Below are positions 23,563 through 34,300 of a stretch of DNA of 64,000 nt, piece by piece; the first letter of the stretch is position 1, and the number at the start of each line of letters is the position of its first letter. A program made the position numbers and the translations under genes. The stretch spans positions 163,737 through 227,736 of the forward strand of contig KL197730.1 of assembly GCA_000697665.1 (NCBI GenBank), read 5' to 3'. The stretch comes from Jaapia argillacea MUCL 33604 (lineage: Eukaryota; Basidiomycota; Agaricomycetes; Jaapiales; Jaapiaceae). Under the pieces are notes generated by a model that saw nothing but the letters and a program-made list of their open reading frames with translations, did not search any database and was not told the DNA's origin.

Positions 23563-23890
23563 CCTCTGTACTCCATGGACTTTTCGGACTCCTTCCTAAT
23601 GGACGATACAGCTTCCGCCGGTTTCTCCGTTCTACTGTTTTGAGAGCCTGCCAGCGTCGCTGGTACTCTGTCGTTATCTCTATATACTGTATTGCAACCC
23701 TTGGAGGGAATGGTACCTGAGCACACCCCCATTTTGGAGGTGAAACGGAGTGGGTCCGAGTCACTTCCAGTCGCAACGCTACTTTACGACAGCGTTGCAT
23801 TACAGGGATGTGAAAGCTAGGCAATCTGAGTCACTCCTACCATGGTGCATCAGAACTTGAATAAACAAATGGTGGCATGTCACATGTCAC
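23563..23890. other. Intergenic, no gene seen
   Basis: Short spacer between the DUF3684 gene and the third F-box-like gene. It includes the tandem direct repeat TGTCACATGTCACATGTCAC at about 23877-23898, just before or within the start region of the next gene. Confidence 0.45.
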
Positions 23891-25077
23891 ATGTCACACG
23901 ACCCGAATGCTCACACCACTGCCGCCGCATGGCTTGGCACCAACTCGACACTGCTCAACCATCCAGTGCACTGTCGGCTGCTTGGCGCGAACATGGGATA
24001 TCTTCCTGCGGAGCTTATCCACATTATCCTGATCCAAGCGTGGACAGTAGATCTACTCGCATTTCCCGTGATCCCGATCCACTCCTCTAGCGTCCTGGGG
24101 GAACGCGAGGTTGACAGAGATATCAGAGCTCGACGGAGGTGGCAGTTCTACAACACCTGTCGTCTTGTATCTCGAGACTGGTATCACATGATCGTCGACA
24201 TTCCCCTTCAAGAAGTACTCATTGTATGCGGGGTTGACATCGTTGTCTATCCACGGTTTCTCAAGAGTCGCATGGAGAAGGACATAGCGAACGGGGTTCA
24301 CATTAGCCCGCAGGACTATCTGAGTCGTGCGCGGGTAAAGGTTGTTTGTCTGAAACTCCCGACAGAATTTTTCACGCAATCCTTACCGAACTCACGCAGC
24401 GTCACCCTATGGATATTCGACGCCGATGGGTGGGATCGTTTCGTGGAATGTTTATCTCGTCACCCTTCACTCTCCTCCCTCCTCGTTGTTTATTCATCGG
24501 TTTCTTCGCTCGCCCACCTAAAGGGCCCTCCTCCTTTCGCTGGCAACATCACCCGCCTACTTGTCCACTTTCCAGGCCCTGTTTCTGTGCCCCTCACTGG
24601 AGCTCAGCTAGCGCGGAACATATTCACCCCCTTTTTTAACACCATCGACCTCACACTCAGCCACGACATACCCCTGATCGACTTCGTGACACGGCTTCCC
24701 AAATTGCAGTGTCTAACACTACAGTGTTATCCACTTTATACACTGTTTGGCCGTGCGGGGATGGGTACCCTGTGGCCCTGGCGTATAATTCCAGCCCTTC
24801 GCGCTGGTTTGCTTCAAGGAGAGGAGAGGCAACCGAATGAGGGAGGTCGGACGGGGAAGGGCATCGGCCGTCTTATTATCAACACAGGATACGAAGAACC
24901 TTACGGTTGGGCAGAGGTAGCCGATGCATGCGTGAGATATGGTGTTACTCTCGAACGTCGGCCCATCTTCACAAGCGCCGAACAGGCCCTCCAGAGTTTT
25001 GTTCGTGAGTCTATGATTGAACTAAAGTTACAGCCTGAGCGACTGACGATATCTGCCCTGGCTTAGATATGTTGTGA
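23891..25077 (+). CDS. F-box-like protein, copy 3
   Basis: Exons 23891-25004 and 25067-25077 give 374 residues, or 340 from the Met at 23993, which starts directly at the F-box (MGYLPAELIHIILIQAW) and is my preferred start. Conserved family blocks follow: RARRRWQFYNTCRLVSRDWY, YLSRARVKV, LPNSRSVTLW, ITRLLVHFPGP, RLPKLQCLTLQCYPLYTLFG, RIIPALRAGLLQG and GYEEPYGWAEVADACVRYG. The 62-nt intron 25005-25066 leads to an 11-nt last exon encoding His-Met-Leu-stop. This copy has no interruption and is the best reference for the family in the window. The role is probably as an SCF substrate adaptor. Confidence 0.85.
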
Positions 25078-25749
25078 TTCACGTCGAGATACACCAACGG
25101 ACGTAATTTGACTTGTGATGGATCAATGCTCCCCTTTCGCTCTCGGACCATCACATTTGGGTACTTGCGAATAGAACAATGTAACACCTCTAACAGAATT
25201 GGAATTATCTCGCGACTCCTTTCGGAGTCTCTATTCTATTTCCATCAAGATCCTGACAACTATCGCCAGAGCCTGTGGACCGGAACCTTGTCCCTTACTT
25301 GCTCCTTTCACAAGTCGAACTCCATCGTCAGCACACGCATTGCTGAAGTGTCAGACGCGTGATCAATATCTATGAAGGGACTTCATCGGCACTCGCCTGA
25401 AGCCGATAACTCACAAACTGTTGTTGGGGACTGGGGAAGGTAGGTTTTCCCCCTAACCGCGCACAAATGCTCCTCCACTCGTCTTCCTGCGTTTTTCATA
25501 GGAATGCACCACCTTTTTAGTGGATACCGACAAGAAACCTTGCCAGGAACTCGGGACTCTTGCCTCCACACTGAAGTTCACGCTTTTGTAACCCATGAGA
25601 ACTTCTAAGTATGTCGACTGCAAACCAGAATTCTCTACATGTGCGCTCCTAATGACTCTTTTCGCATTTTCTCTCCCAACTGAAAATTTCCTCTGAACTA
25701 GTGCTGTCCGTGCCGCCCAGTACAATGAACCGCCATCAACGAAAGTGCC
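25078..25749. other. Intergenic, no gene seen
   Basis: This lies between the third F-box-like gene and the short secreted peptide gene on the minus strand. No coding pattern was recognised. Confidence 0.45.
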
Positions 25750-26075
25750 TTACTTTGCAACGTCGGTAGCCCTCGCGGGGTGAACGGTTGCGATGCCCCC
25801 GTGGACTGTCGCGATACCGATGCCACCGTGAACGGTGACGGGAGTGATCTCCTCGACGAGGGTGATGGGGATTATTTCCTCGCGTTTCTGTGCAATATTT
25901 AGTTTCGGAAGTTCGAGAGAGACTGGAGCTATAGTACATCAATCACCCCTGCGTTGACGACTGCGGAGGTGCCTGATACAGATAAGTCTCTGTTAGTGGC
26001 CCCTCAAGTATATCGACATAACCTGGGCTCACCCAAAACAATTGCGAGGACGACAGAGGTGGATGAGAATCGCAT
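25750..26075 (-). CDS. Short secreted peptide precursor, relative of the Kex2-repeat proteins
   Basis: Exons on the minus strand are 26033-26075 (43 nt), 25938-25972 (35 nt) and 25750-25887 (138 nt), closing to 71 residues. Exon 1 encodes a signal peptide (MRFSSTSVVLAIVLG) and the 35-nt exon encodes TSAVVNAGVID. The last exon opens with Lys-Arg-Glu-Glu, a Kex2-type dibasic site at the place where the repeat proteins in the inverted repeat have ARE-E. The tail carries three short His repeats (TVHGGI, TVHGGI, TVHP) and no Arg-Arg sites. Intron positions, the 35-nt middle exon and the TATA box match the two repeat proteins at 44671-45643 and 53382-54919, so this is a diverged, repeat-poor paralogue. 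Likely product: one secreted peptide of about 44 residues after Kex2 cleavage. Function unknown. Confidence 0.8.
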
Positions 26076-26133
26076 GTTGTCGATGTTGTGTTATAGATCT
26101 AGAGACTGGTGAGCTATCCTTTCGTTATGGCCC

Positions 26134-26142
26134 CTTTATATA
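26134..26142 (-). promoter_or_regulatory. TATA box of the short secreted peptide gene
   Basis: On the minus strand it reads TATATAAAG, 59 nt before the ATG. The same nine bases lie at matching places before the two repeat-precursor genes. Confidence 0.65.
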
Positions 26143-26179
26143 TACGCAAACCTGATCCCTTCTGTCCTCCTGCCACGCC

Positions 26180-27560
26180 GACATGCTGCACAGATTACAT
26201 CTCACGATTTCCAACTTTGAAACCCTTTCTCTCTTCGCCATGGGAGTATGGGTTTCTATTCACTGCGTTCGAAACGACGCCTTAGCTCACCCATCTCCGC
26301 TGAGAACGATCGATTCCACGTCATCGAGTACCTGAAACTGCGAGCTTGGTTTGTTTGGCTTTCTTACGAATGGCTTCCCACATCGAGGAGGAGGTTCCAG
26401 TCTCTGAATCATCGCTCCCAGTATGTATCTTGCAAGTTGGCTTCCCGCATTCCCGCAGTTCTTGTTTAATCGATGCTCATTCCAGACCTCCAGATGTTCT
26501 CCCGTCCAGGGGCAGACGAAGCTGCTTGCGCATGGGCACTTCCCTCATTCAGGATGCAGTGTTTCATTCATCCTAAACCAGCATCCAAACCACACCCTTC
26601 TTCCTCCACGACTGGTTCTCCTTTATCCAACACCTCGGTGGCTGCCACGATTGTCACTGCAGTCCGCAGATGCACAGAGAAAAGTAATTAATTTCATTTC
26701 GATCCTTCTTCTCAATGCCCTCTCACCTCTTGTCTACCCTCCAGGAAGTCATAACTTTGGACCATGCCACTTAGCTCGCGATTTTCGCGCTACGTTCCAG
26801 GTCTAATTTAAGCGACACTCTCCTCCCTCCTCAAAAGGCGCATAATCCATTCTTCACCGCTGCGTGTCCACCCTTGTTAAGCCTGTCATGGCATCCCGTC
26901 CCTGAGGGGGCATTATGCGGAGGGTAAGTCCTTGGATAGCCGTCCCAATATCTTCTCGCTCTGGTTTTCCACCACCTTCGAGGCGCCGTTCTGGGTGATC
27001 CCTTTCGAAGGCTTCTAGTATGTCAATCCGGTATCACCATAGTCCGTTTTGCCTTTTCTAAGAGTCGTCTATTCTCCTTTCTTGAAGAACCCGAAGCCTC
27101 AGGCTGGACAGTAGATCCTACACACTGCGGGCATCCCCTCAGAAATACTGTAGCCCACAGTATGGTGCATCTTCTGCGAGTCAACGCAGTGATTGTTCGT
27201 GATTGTAGACAACATTTTGGCCTTCTCACGTCGAGGTTATTCGTATTTTAGGAGTACTCTCCTTAAGGAATTGTCGACCAAACTCCATAAAACCCACGCA
27301 CAGTTGAGCGAGGAAGACACAGCAACAGCATATAATTCAGACGGTATGGCTTCGTGGGTCTTTGGCTCGACCTGCCATGGTGTGCCAAAAGTGCCAATTA
27401 TATCTCATTGAATTGACCTACGGTTTCAATTCTGACGAACGATCGTTCAAGAAGTGCACTCGGTGTCGAGTCAACCTCGGGGTTCTGAGACAAACTAGCT
27501 ACGGTCATTGTGCACGGCGGAATTGGAACATTGTGATTTACATTCGGTCTGATTAGGTGT
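26180..27560 (+). other. Diverged copy of the upstream flank found in the inverted-repeat arms
   Basis: Short blocks resemble the left arm at about 46050-47100, for example GGTCGATGCTC-like and GGCAGACGAAGC-like stretches near 26465-26525 and GTCAACGCAGTGATTGTTCG at about 27180. I cannot assemble an open gene here. It looks like a decayed relative of the unknown sequence that lies divergently from the secreted repeat genes. Otherwise nothing was recognised between 26143 and 28314. Confidence 0.4.
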
Positions 27561-28314
27561 TGCCTGAAAGCCTCGTAAGCTGATCTCAGAAGACAATGCA
27601 ACAAAATACCGCAACCACCCTCGGATCGCGCAAGACGTAAGCCGACATAAGAACGAGTCAAAGATAACTCTGGATTTGCGGTGAGTAGAAGCTCATTTTG
27701 GATAATTCGGAAGCCGGGTTGGGTTAGTGGGTTCAGGCCAACGTAGCAGGCCGTTCGGCGAGATGCGATGGCGTGCCTTCGGATGCTACCTAAGCCCGGC
27801 GACTTCAGACTATGTTTTACACTTGGGAAGACGAAGGACGTGTTTCAGAGAAGGGAATAAGACATACCTTTTTCAAACAACTGATACCTATACGCAGGTA
27901 ACTGATGAGCCGTGGAGAGGGCTCAGGGTAGTTCGAGGGGCTTTGGAGAGGTGGATGTCGATGTAAGAAACTGGTTCGACCATTTAACCTGTGCATGGAT
28001 TGAGCGACGCATAGTTAGCACTGGATGGCGAACCCCGGAGTTCCGATCTGCATTCAACATTCGAGACGCAAGAAAAGCCGATGGCGTCGAACCCGTGCCT
28101 GACCTTAAACATCAACCAACCATCGTAGCTCAGTTTCGGTGCATCACGGCTGGAAGGATGAGACTCCTGCGGGGATACTGGGCCAATCAATAAGTCCTCG
28201 TGCCACCTGTCTAGAGAGATAAGCAGAGTCCAAAAATATGAGGGAACGCGCCCATAAAGCGGCCTGCTCGTATGTGAACGAGCAACATCTTGTCCCTCCA
28301 CCTCGCAAGCGACG

Positions 28315-28499
28315 ATGCTATTCCGCTTGAGCGACATTCTACTTCTCATTGGCCTCAGTCTTCTGGGTGAGTTTTGAATTCGACGTCAAGGCGCAGTCAC
28401 TAATAAAATAATACAGTCGTCGCACCAGGTGTTGAAGGGAACAACGTGATTCTATCGGCTCTTGAAATTAGAGTGTTTGACCTGACTTTCTTCATCTAG
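28315..28499 (+). CDS. Possible small secreted peptide
   Basis: ATG at 28315 starts a 52-nt exon encoding an almost ideal signal peptide (MLFRLSDILLLIGLSLL). After a GTGAGT-TACAG intron (28367-28416) an 83-nt exon continues in phase to a TAG at 28497-28499, giving 44 residues. A 52-nt first exon is also found in the two repeat-precursor genes, but the sequences are not clearly related. It is short, unsupported by a known family and lies at the edge of duplicated DNA, so it may be chance. Confidence 0.35.
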
Positions 28500-28699
28500 C
28501 GTCGTGAACCTCAAGTGGACCCGTGTCCAGAGGGGGTGGTTTGCTCCGAGCACTCGGCTTAGAGATGGGGTCTGTAGACCGTGGGACGAGTTAGAACCAG
28601 GATTCGAGGGAATGGGATTGGAAATTCAAGCTCTGACCTGGCTAGTGCCCCTTCAACGTACTGACGGGAGGAGGTCCGAGGGTCGAAAACTAGAAATCG

Positions 28700-29320
28700 C
28701 CATTTACAGAGCTCTCTATTCAGTTGAACCAGGGGTAAGAAGTAAGGATTACCAGAAAAAACATGCGGCATGTATTGAGATGTCAACTAAAGATACGAGG
28801 GCAGGACGTGATGATATGAGGATGCAGTCGATCACTGCACTAGAGGGTCAGGATCTCGAATAATGCTCGCATTGAGACAAGCATTCATCACACTCGACCA
28901 GGGAAGGTCCCACTTACTCATCATTTCTGCCATATCGCGGATAGGGAGACCGATTCTCCAGGAATGCTCTCACCGCGACGATATGTGTGAATCTCGGATA
29001 AGGAGCTGTCGCGACAGCCCTCGTAGACAAAAATAACGCCTTGAATCGTCAAGTTGTCCACCTTGGCTTGTCTGCCCCGACAATCGTGTGATGCCACAGC
29101 GTCGTGAGCATGGGGGGGTATGTCCGACGGGTGCATTGTGCATAAATGTCCTGAAGTCTGGTGGACATTCTGCACGGAGAGAGAATGCGGGGAGTCCAGG
29201 ACTCCAACCTGGTCAAAGTAGTTGGCGTAGAGCAAACCAAAGAGACCCAACAATCACGACGGAAATCCGGCCCTGTTCGGGGCCGAACCACCGACAGTCG
29301 GACTGCAAGCGATTCTGATT
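28700..29320 (+). repeat. Segmental duplication, block A, first copy
   Basis: Clearly similar, with scattered differences, to 31110-31353 plus 35507-35850, which together form one copy split by the hAT transposon. Shared landmarks include CAGTTGAACCAGGGGTAAGA, GAGGGTCAGGATCTCGAATA and ATTCTGCACGGAGAGA. Open frames inside have no recognisable protein. Confidence 0.85.
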
Positions 29321-29610
29321 GAGTGTTTCTTCGTACTAGTGCTTATCATTCGCCACACCCCCAGCCATTAGTATGACCTCCTGTTTTCCTCCCCTTTGTC
29401 GCTCGCTTCACGTTCCGATGTGGCTCAGTGGCTCGGTGGCTCAGTGAGTATTAATACCCAGGAAGCTGTGACGGAACCTTTCCCAGGTCTTTTGACAAAG
29501 ACCTGCTTCTGTTCAGTTGAAAGACACTTCTAGGTATGTCCTCTGTATGGTCAATCGTCATGCCAGATAACTTAATCTTCCTCCCCTAGCTCACCACACC
29601 CATCTCGCCG

Positions 29611-30700
29611 ATGTCAGCCGTGGGACGCCTCCCAATCGAGCTCGTAGAAGATGTTCTCACTTGGGCGTGGATCGGCGCACCTGAAAAGCTCGGGTACAAA
29701 ATGGGGAACACCTGCGCTGACCCTTTGGTGGCCTTCCTAGGGGCCCGCCAACGGTGGTCGTTGTTTCACGCAGTCAGTGCTGTATCGAGCGCTTGGAATG
29801 CTGTCGTCCTTTCAGTGCCGTTTCTCCACGTGTTCATCCAAGATAAGCTTGACGCGATGGGATATCGTTTCTTACTCGAACGTCGGCGTCAAAGAGATGC
29901 GCAGGATGGTGTGGATGACAGTTCCAAGGGATATTTTGATCGATCCCATTTGTGCATAGACTTCCGAGGCCAATTTGCCCTCGCTCGCATTCTTCCCACC
30001 GTTACCAACAGCTACTCTGCCGACCTACTCTATGGGACCCGAGATGACTTCGAGATGGCACTCGAAGCTCTGGCCAGTCACAATCTATCTTCACTGCGCA
30101 TCATCTGCGCCGGTTCTTATCCTTACGCTTGGTCACTTGGAGTGAACCGGCGGACTCCGAACGACTTCGCCAATCTTCTTGACGTCCACATTCGTTCCGA
30201 CAACCCATCGTGGTTGCGATCAACGCGAAGCAGCGAGGACGTGGCAGCCATTCTCGACATGCTTCCTAATATCACTCATCTCCGCCTCACCGAGCCCATC
30301 CTACTCAAAGATCTCGCGAGTCGCTATCCCAAACTCACCCACCTATCCCTCGACTGTCTTCCAGTTCATCAATTTGGTGAACGGACAAATGTGAGCTCCA
30401 TCCGGGAGTGGGGATTGGGCGTGGCGATTAGGAAAGGCTTGCTTCGCCATCCTGGCTCGAGCAAACCCCGCATTGATGTCTACTCTGGAGTGGAGGAACC
30501 AGAAGGATGGGCGTCGTACAGGTGTGCGATAAGTATGGTATCACCCTTCATCGCGAAGCCAAATTCTCGACTTGTGATGATTCAATCCGCAAGCTAGGAT
30601 GTAAGTAACCTATGTTTTGACGCTCGTTGATTATTGTCTGAACCCCTCTTTCATCGTAGACGGACTGTTACATCCCCAGGCAATCGAGATGTTGGGATAA
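29611..30700 (+). CDS. F-box-like protein, copy 4 (divergent; frame problem near 3' end)
   Basis: The open frame 29611-30597 begins with GRLPIELVEDVLTWAW, the F-box-like motif, and keeps the family plan: RQRWSLFHAVSAVSSAWNAV, LPNITHLRLTEP, LASRYPKLTHLSLDCLP and GVEEPEGWAS. Just after that, around 30515-30520, the family-like reading shifts by one base: the neighbouring frame reads VCDKYGITLHREAKFSTCDD and then splices (donor at about 30601, acceptor at 30659) into a last exon ending EMLG-stop at 30698-30700. The last exon again carries the Glu/Met-Leu ending of the other copies. So the 3' end either has a small intron I could not place or a frameshift. This copy lies in a segmental duplication; its partner at 36985-37140 keeps only the 3' end. 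Confidence 0.75.
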
Positions 30701-31060
30701 GTTTGCTTTGATTCTCGGTACGGACCCTGCCTGAGTGCTGTCGGGCTGTTCAGAATTATCCGGTATAATAATCGACAAGACCTCTATGCACAGTTTCCGA
30801 CCTATTCATGACTGGTGTTTTCTCAGAGCTCTGTGTTGTTGTGCAGATCATGTATCACATGGAGGACCTACTAGTAACCTCGTCTCGCTTTCTGAATGTC
30901 GAGGGCGTCTTATCTGTGTCACTCCCCTCGCGGCCTAGATTGTACCTTTCCCTCTCGGTTGTTGCCCTTACCGTACGCATTTCAAGTTCACCATGACAAG
31001 GACGCGCAAGGGCGTCAAGTCAGAGATGATTGAAACCTCTCCGTGCACGACTATTATTGG
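30415..31060 (+). repeat. Segmental duplication, block B, first copy
   Basis: The 3' part of the fourth F-box-like gene and its downstream flank. It matches 36985-37550, for example GGCGTGGCGATTAGGAAAGG, TGTCTGAATGTCG/TTGG and TGTGACAAGGACGCGCA-like blocks. Confidence 0.85.
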
Positions 31061-31109
31061 CTCATGTTAATCTTGTGAGATCTCTCGGATTAGACCGAGA
31101 TATCGTTAA

Positions 31110-31353
31110 GCAGAGCTCTCTACTCAGTTGAACCAGGGGTAAGAAGTTAGAATCGCCATTGAATACATGTCGCATGCATTGAGATGTCAACTGAAGATAT
31201 GAGGGCAAGACATGACGATTTGAGCATGCAATATATCACTGCGCTGGAGGGTCAGGATCTCGAATAATGCTCGCCATGAGACAAGCGTTCATCACAATTG
31301 ACCGGGGAAGCTCCCAATTACCGGGACCTTACTCATCGGTTCTGCCATTATTA
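31110..31353 (+). repeat. Segmental duplication, block A, second copy (left part)
   Basis: Similar to 28708-28930. It is cut at the CATTATTA target site by the hAT element and resumes at 35507. Confidence 0.85.
31346..31353. repeat. Left target-site duplication of the hAT element
   Basis: CATTATTA, repeated exactly at 35507-35514. Confidence 0.93.
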
Positions 31354-34300
31354 TAGTGTTGCTGCGCGTTGATGTGCGTTGATTCGAGTTGGCAAACTCG
31401 TTGCAACTCAATTTCGAGAGTTGCACCGATCCGAGTTGAAGCGTTGGCTCGATTTGCCACGCGTTCCCGGCTCGATTGTGCCAACCAATCAAATTAATGT
31501 ATTAAACAAATTGTAAATTAGTCGGCATCATCCGCCTCCATCCCACTCTGCAGAAGATCATCGAAGTTCAGTAAGTTTGCCTGCATCGAGAAGCTCGCGG
31601 ATGGCAGCCGAAGTTAGTTTACCCTCTGTAGCATAGTCATCTGGGTTTGCAATCCAATCTGAAGTGAAATCAAGCCGTTCCTGCTTGTACAGGAACTTGA
31701 GAATCTGAAGGACTTTGAGAAGGGCTGGATTGAGTTTGTTTTGCCGCACAGTTGTTGTCTCCCTCGCAGATGAGAATATTCGCTCGCAAGGGACAGCTGA
31801 TGCCTGAACAGGCAGGACATCAAGTGCCACTCGATACAGAAGTGGGTAGATGAATACTTTGCTCTGCGAGAAGCAATCAGTAATTCAAGATTGAAACATT
31901 CACGGACTTTGGCATACCTCCCAAAACTTCACAAGTGAAATGTCTCGCTCTGCTCCTTGTAATGTTCCATGTTCCAGGTAACGCCTGAGCTCCTCGTCCA
32001 CAACTCTCAAGTCACTCGCCAACTCCTCTGCTTCCTGTGCTGCTTTTTCTGCATCTGTCATTTCATGTGGTGTGGACATGGGAGAAGGGTCTGGAGCAGG
32101 AGTATTTGAATGACTGGATGAAGCAGTGGCGACAGAGGAGGAGCAGCGTTGAACATGGAGGAGGCCATCCAAATGGTCTGCTCCATGGGCTTGGGCACGC
32201 AAGGCACGATCAACAATGTTGAGAATTGGCATGGTATTTTTTCGGTGAAGGGCTGGAGCAGTAGACAACTTCCTCTTTTCATGCTGATAGGATAACATCT
32301 GTTTTGGCAGGGTCATTAACATAGTGTGGTTCTGGAGGGCCCAATGGGTGACTCACTGCTCCTCGTAACCATTCCTTGGCTTGAATTGCATCTTCTGAGG
32401 TCCAGTGTGTCGAAACCCATTCCATCTTGTAACTGGGGTTGATCACTGATGGATAAAAGTTAGCTAAAATGAGAGGAGAATCATTGAACATAGTACTCAC
32501 ACATTGCAAGGGCATAAATCTGAGAACGGCGACCTTTCACCACATATTCTTCAAGCTTCGCAATACCCACTCCAATATAATGTGCCAGCTCAGGAATCAA
32601 CTCTTGAAACCGCCTCCAGGTGACAATCAACCTTTCATATACCGGCAGTGCTCTTGATGCTGTTGGTGAGTGATCACCAGATAACAGTTCTTGAGTAGTG
32701 TGGGGAACTTCGAGAACTTGATGTATGTCTTGGAGGACGCCATGGGTAGTTTCAGAGATGCGATGTTCAACAAGTTCTTCACGCCGTGGGTGTGCACAAA
32801 AGAGATCGATTCCCTAGAGAAGTTCATCAGAGGTTAAATTCTGAATGGAAGGGGAGCAAGACTAACCAGCAAAAGATAAAGATATCTTCCCATCATCTGA
32901 AAAGTCGAAGACCACCGTGTGTCGACATCACGAAGGAGTTGTAAGGGCTGGATGAAGTCCACTTTGTCAGGCCATGTTTTCTCAGCAGACTTGTTACCCT
33001 CGATGATGACATCCCTCAGGTCACACCGACGTTGACCAGACTTGTGTAGTGCTCCAACTGCTGTGCGAATGCCTCCAATTGGGTCAAGTGATAGTGCATC
33101 AGCATATTCCCGAATCTCAGCATGGTGTATAGGATCGCTGGTTGTTTCCAAGAGACGAAGAACTGGCTCAATTGGGTTCATTTTAAGCTCTTCGAGAACA
33201 TGCTTGACAGCAATGTTCACTACATGAGGGAAACATCTGACCAGAGATATAATGAGTTGCAAACTAAAGAACAAAAGGAGGGTGTTGACTTGCCTGATAC
33301 GGTTGCCATCACGATCAAAAGGAATGTTTTCTGCCTGAAAAAGCTCTTCAAGCCTTGCCATCATTGTGTCACAATTTGAAGCATTATCCATTGTGATATG
33401 ACCAATCTAGATGTAAAAAACTTGTTATCCAAGGAAAACCAGTGCGGAATGTGATTCATACCTTATGCAGAATTCCATGTGTCCTGAGAATCTCAAAGAA
33501 GACCTCAGCCAAGTGCTTACCACTGTGCTCACCCCTGATTTCCCGAAAAGCAATAAGATTGGAAATAATTTGGAGGTTCCCATCCTTAATTGCAGCAAAA
33601 TGGTGTGTCGTACCACCGAAAGCATCGAGATTGCGGTCTGTCCACAAATCAAACGTATAGCAGTGGCGCCCAGGTGAATGCTTTGATTTCTCCATCATCG
33701 CATAATGGTCCTTCCGGTATTGCTCGAAAATCTTCATTGTGAGTTGAGTGCGGTGGGGAATCATGCCATCATCAAAGTCACTGAGATTCTGGCCCAAGTA
33801 CAGAAGTAAGTCGCAGAATTCAGGGCATTCAACGACATTGATTGACTTGTCAGAAGGGTTAATGTCATGAGGGGAAGACAGAAATTGTTTACACATACCT
33901 GATCATCAGCCACAACCCACCGAATCAAGCGTGTGAGAAAGCCTTCTTGTGTGAAGGGCTCGCGGTCCATGGCAGGCTTCATGGTTGTGTTTACCTTATC
34001 ACTTGGCCTAAGATTCTTGAGACGTGTAATGAGGTTATATGTGTTGAGGTGCGACTTTGTAAGATGGGTGTGTAGGGTAGAGGTCATTCCATCACAAACT
34101 TTCCAAACCTTCCACTCCCTAAGACCAATGAAGTACAGATTAGAAACCAAAGATCAAAATGAGAGAGTCCACATACTTGCACAACTTGCACCCAATGTAA
34201 GGTGACTTCGGTCGACTTTTTAATACAGGCTCCTCCTTTGGTGCAGCACCCTCCGGATCATCACGATGTGGTTCTACATCACTATCGAGAGCTCACATGA

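Noticed and set aside
33259-33290. A 30-nt GC-AG intron inside the fourth exon of the hAT transposase
   Set aside because: Too short for splicing in this genome, and the frame is open through it.
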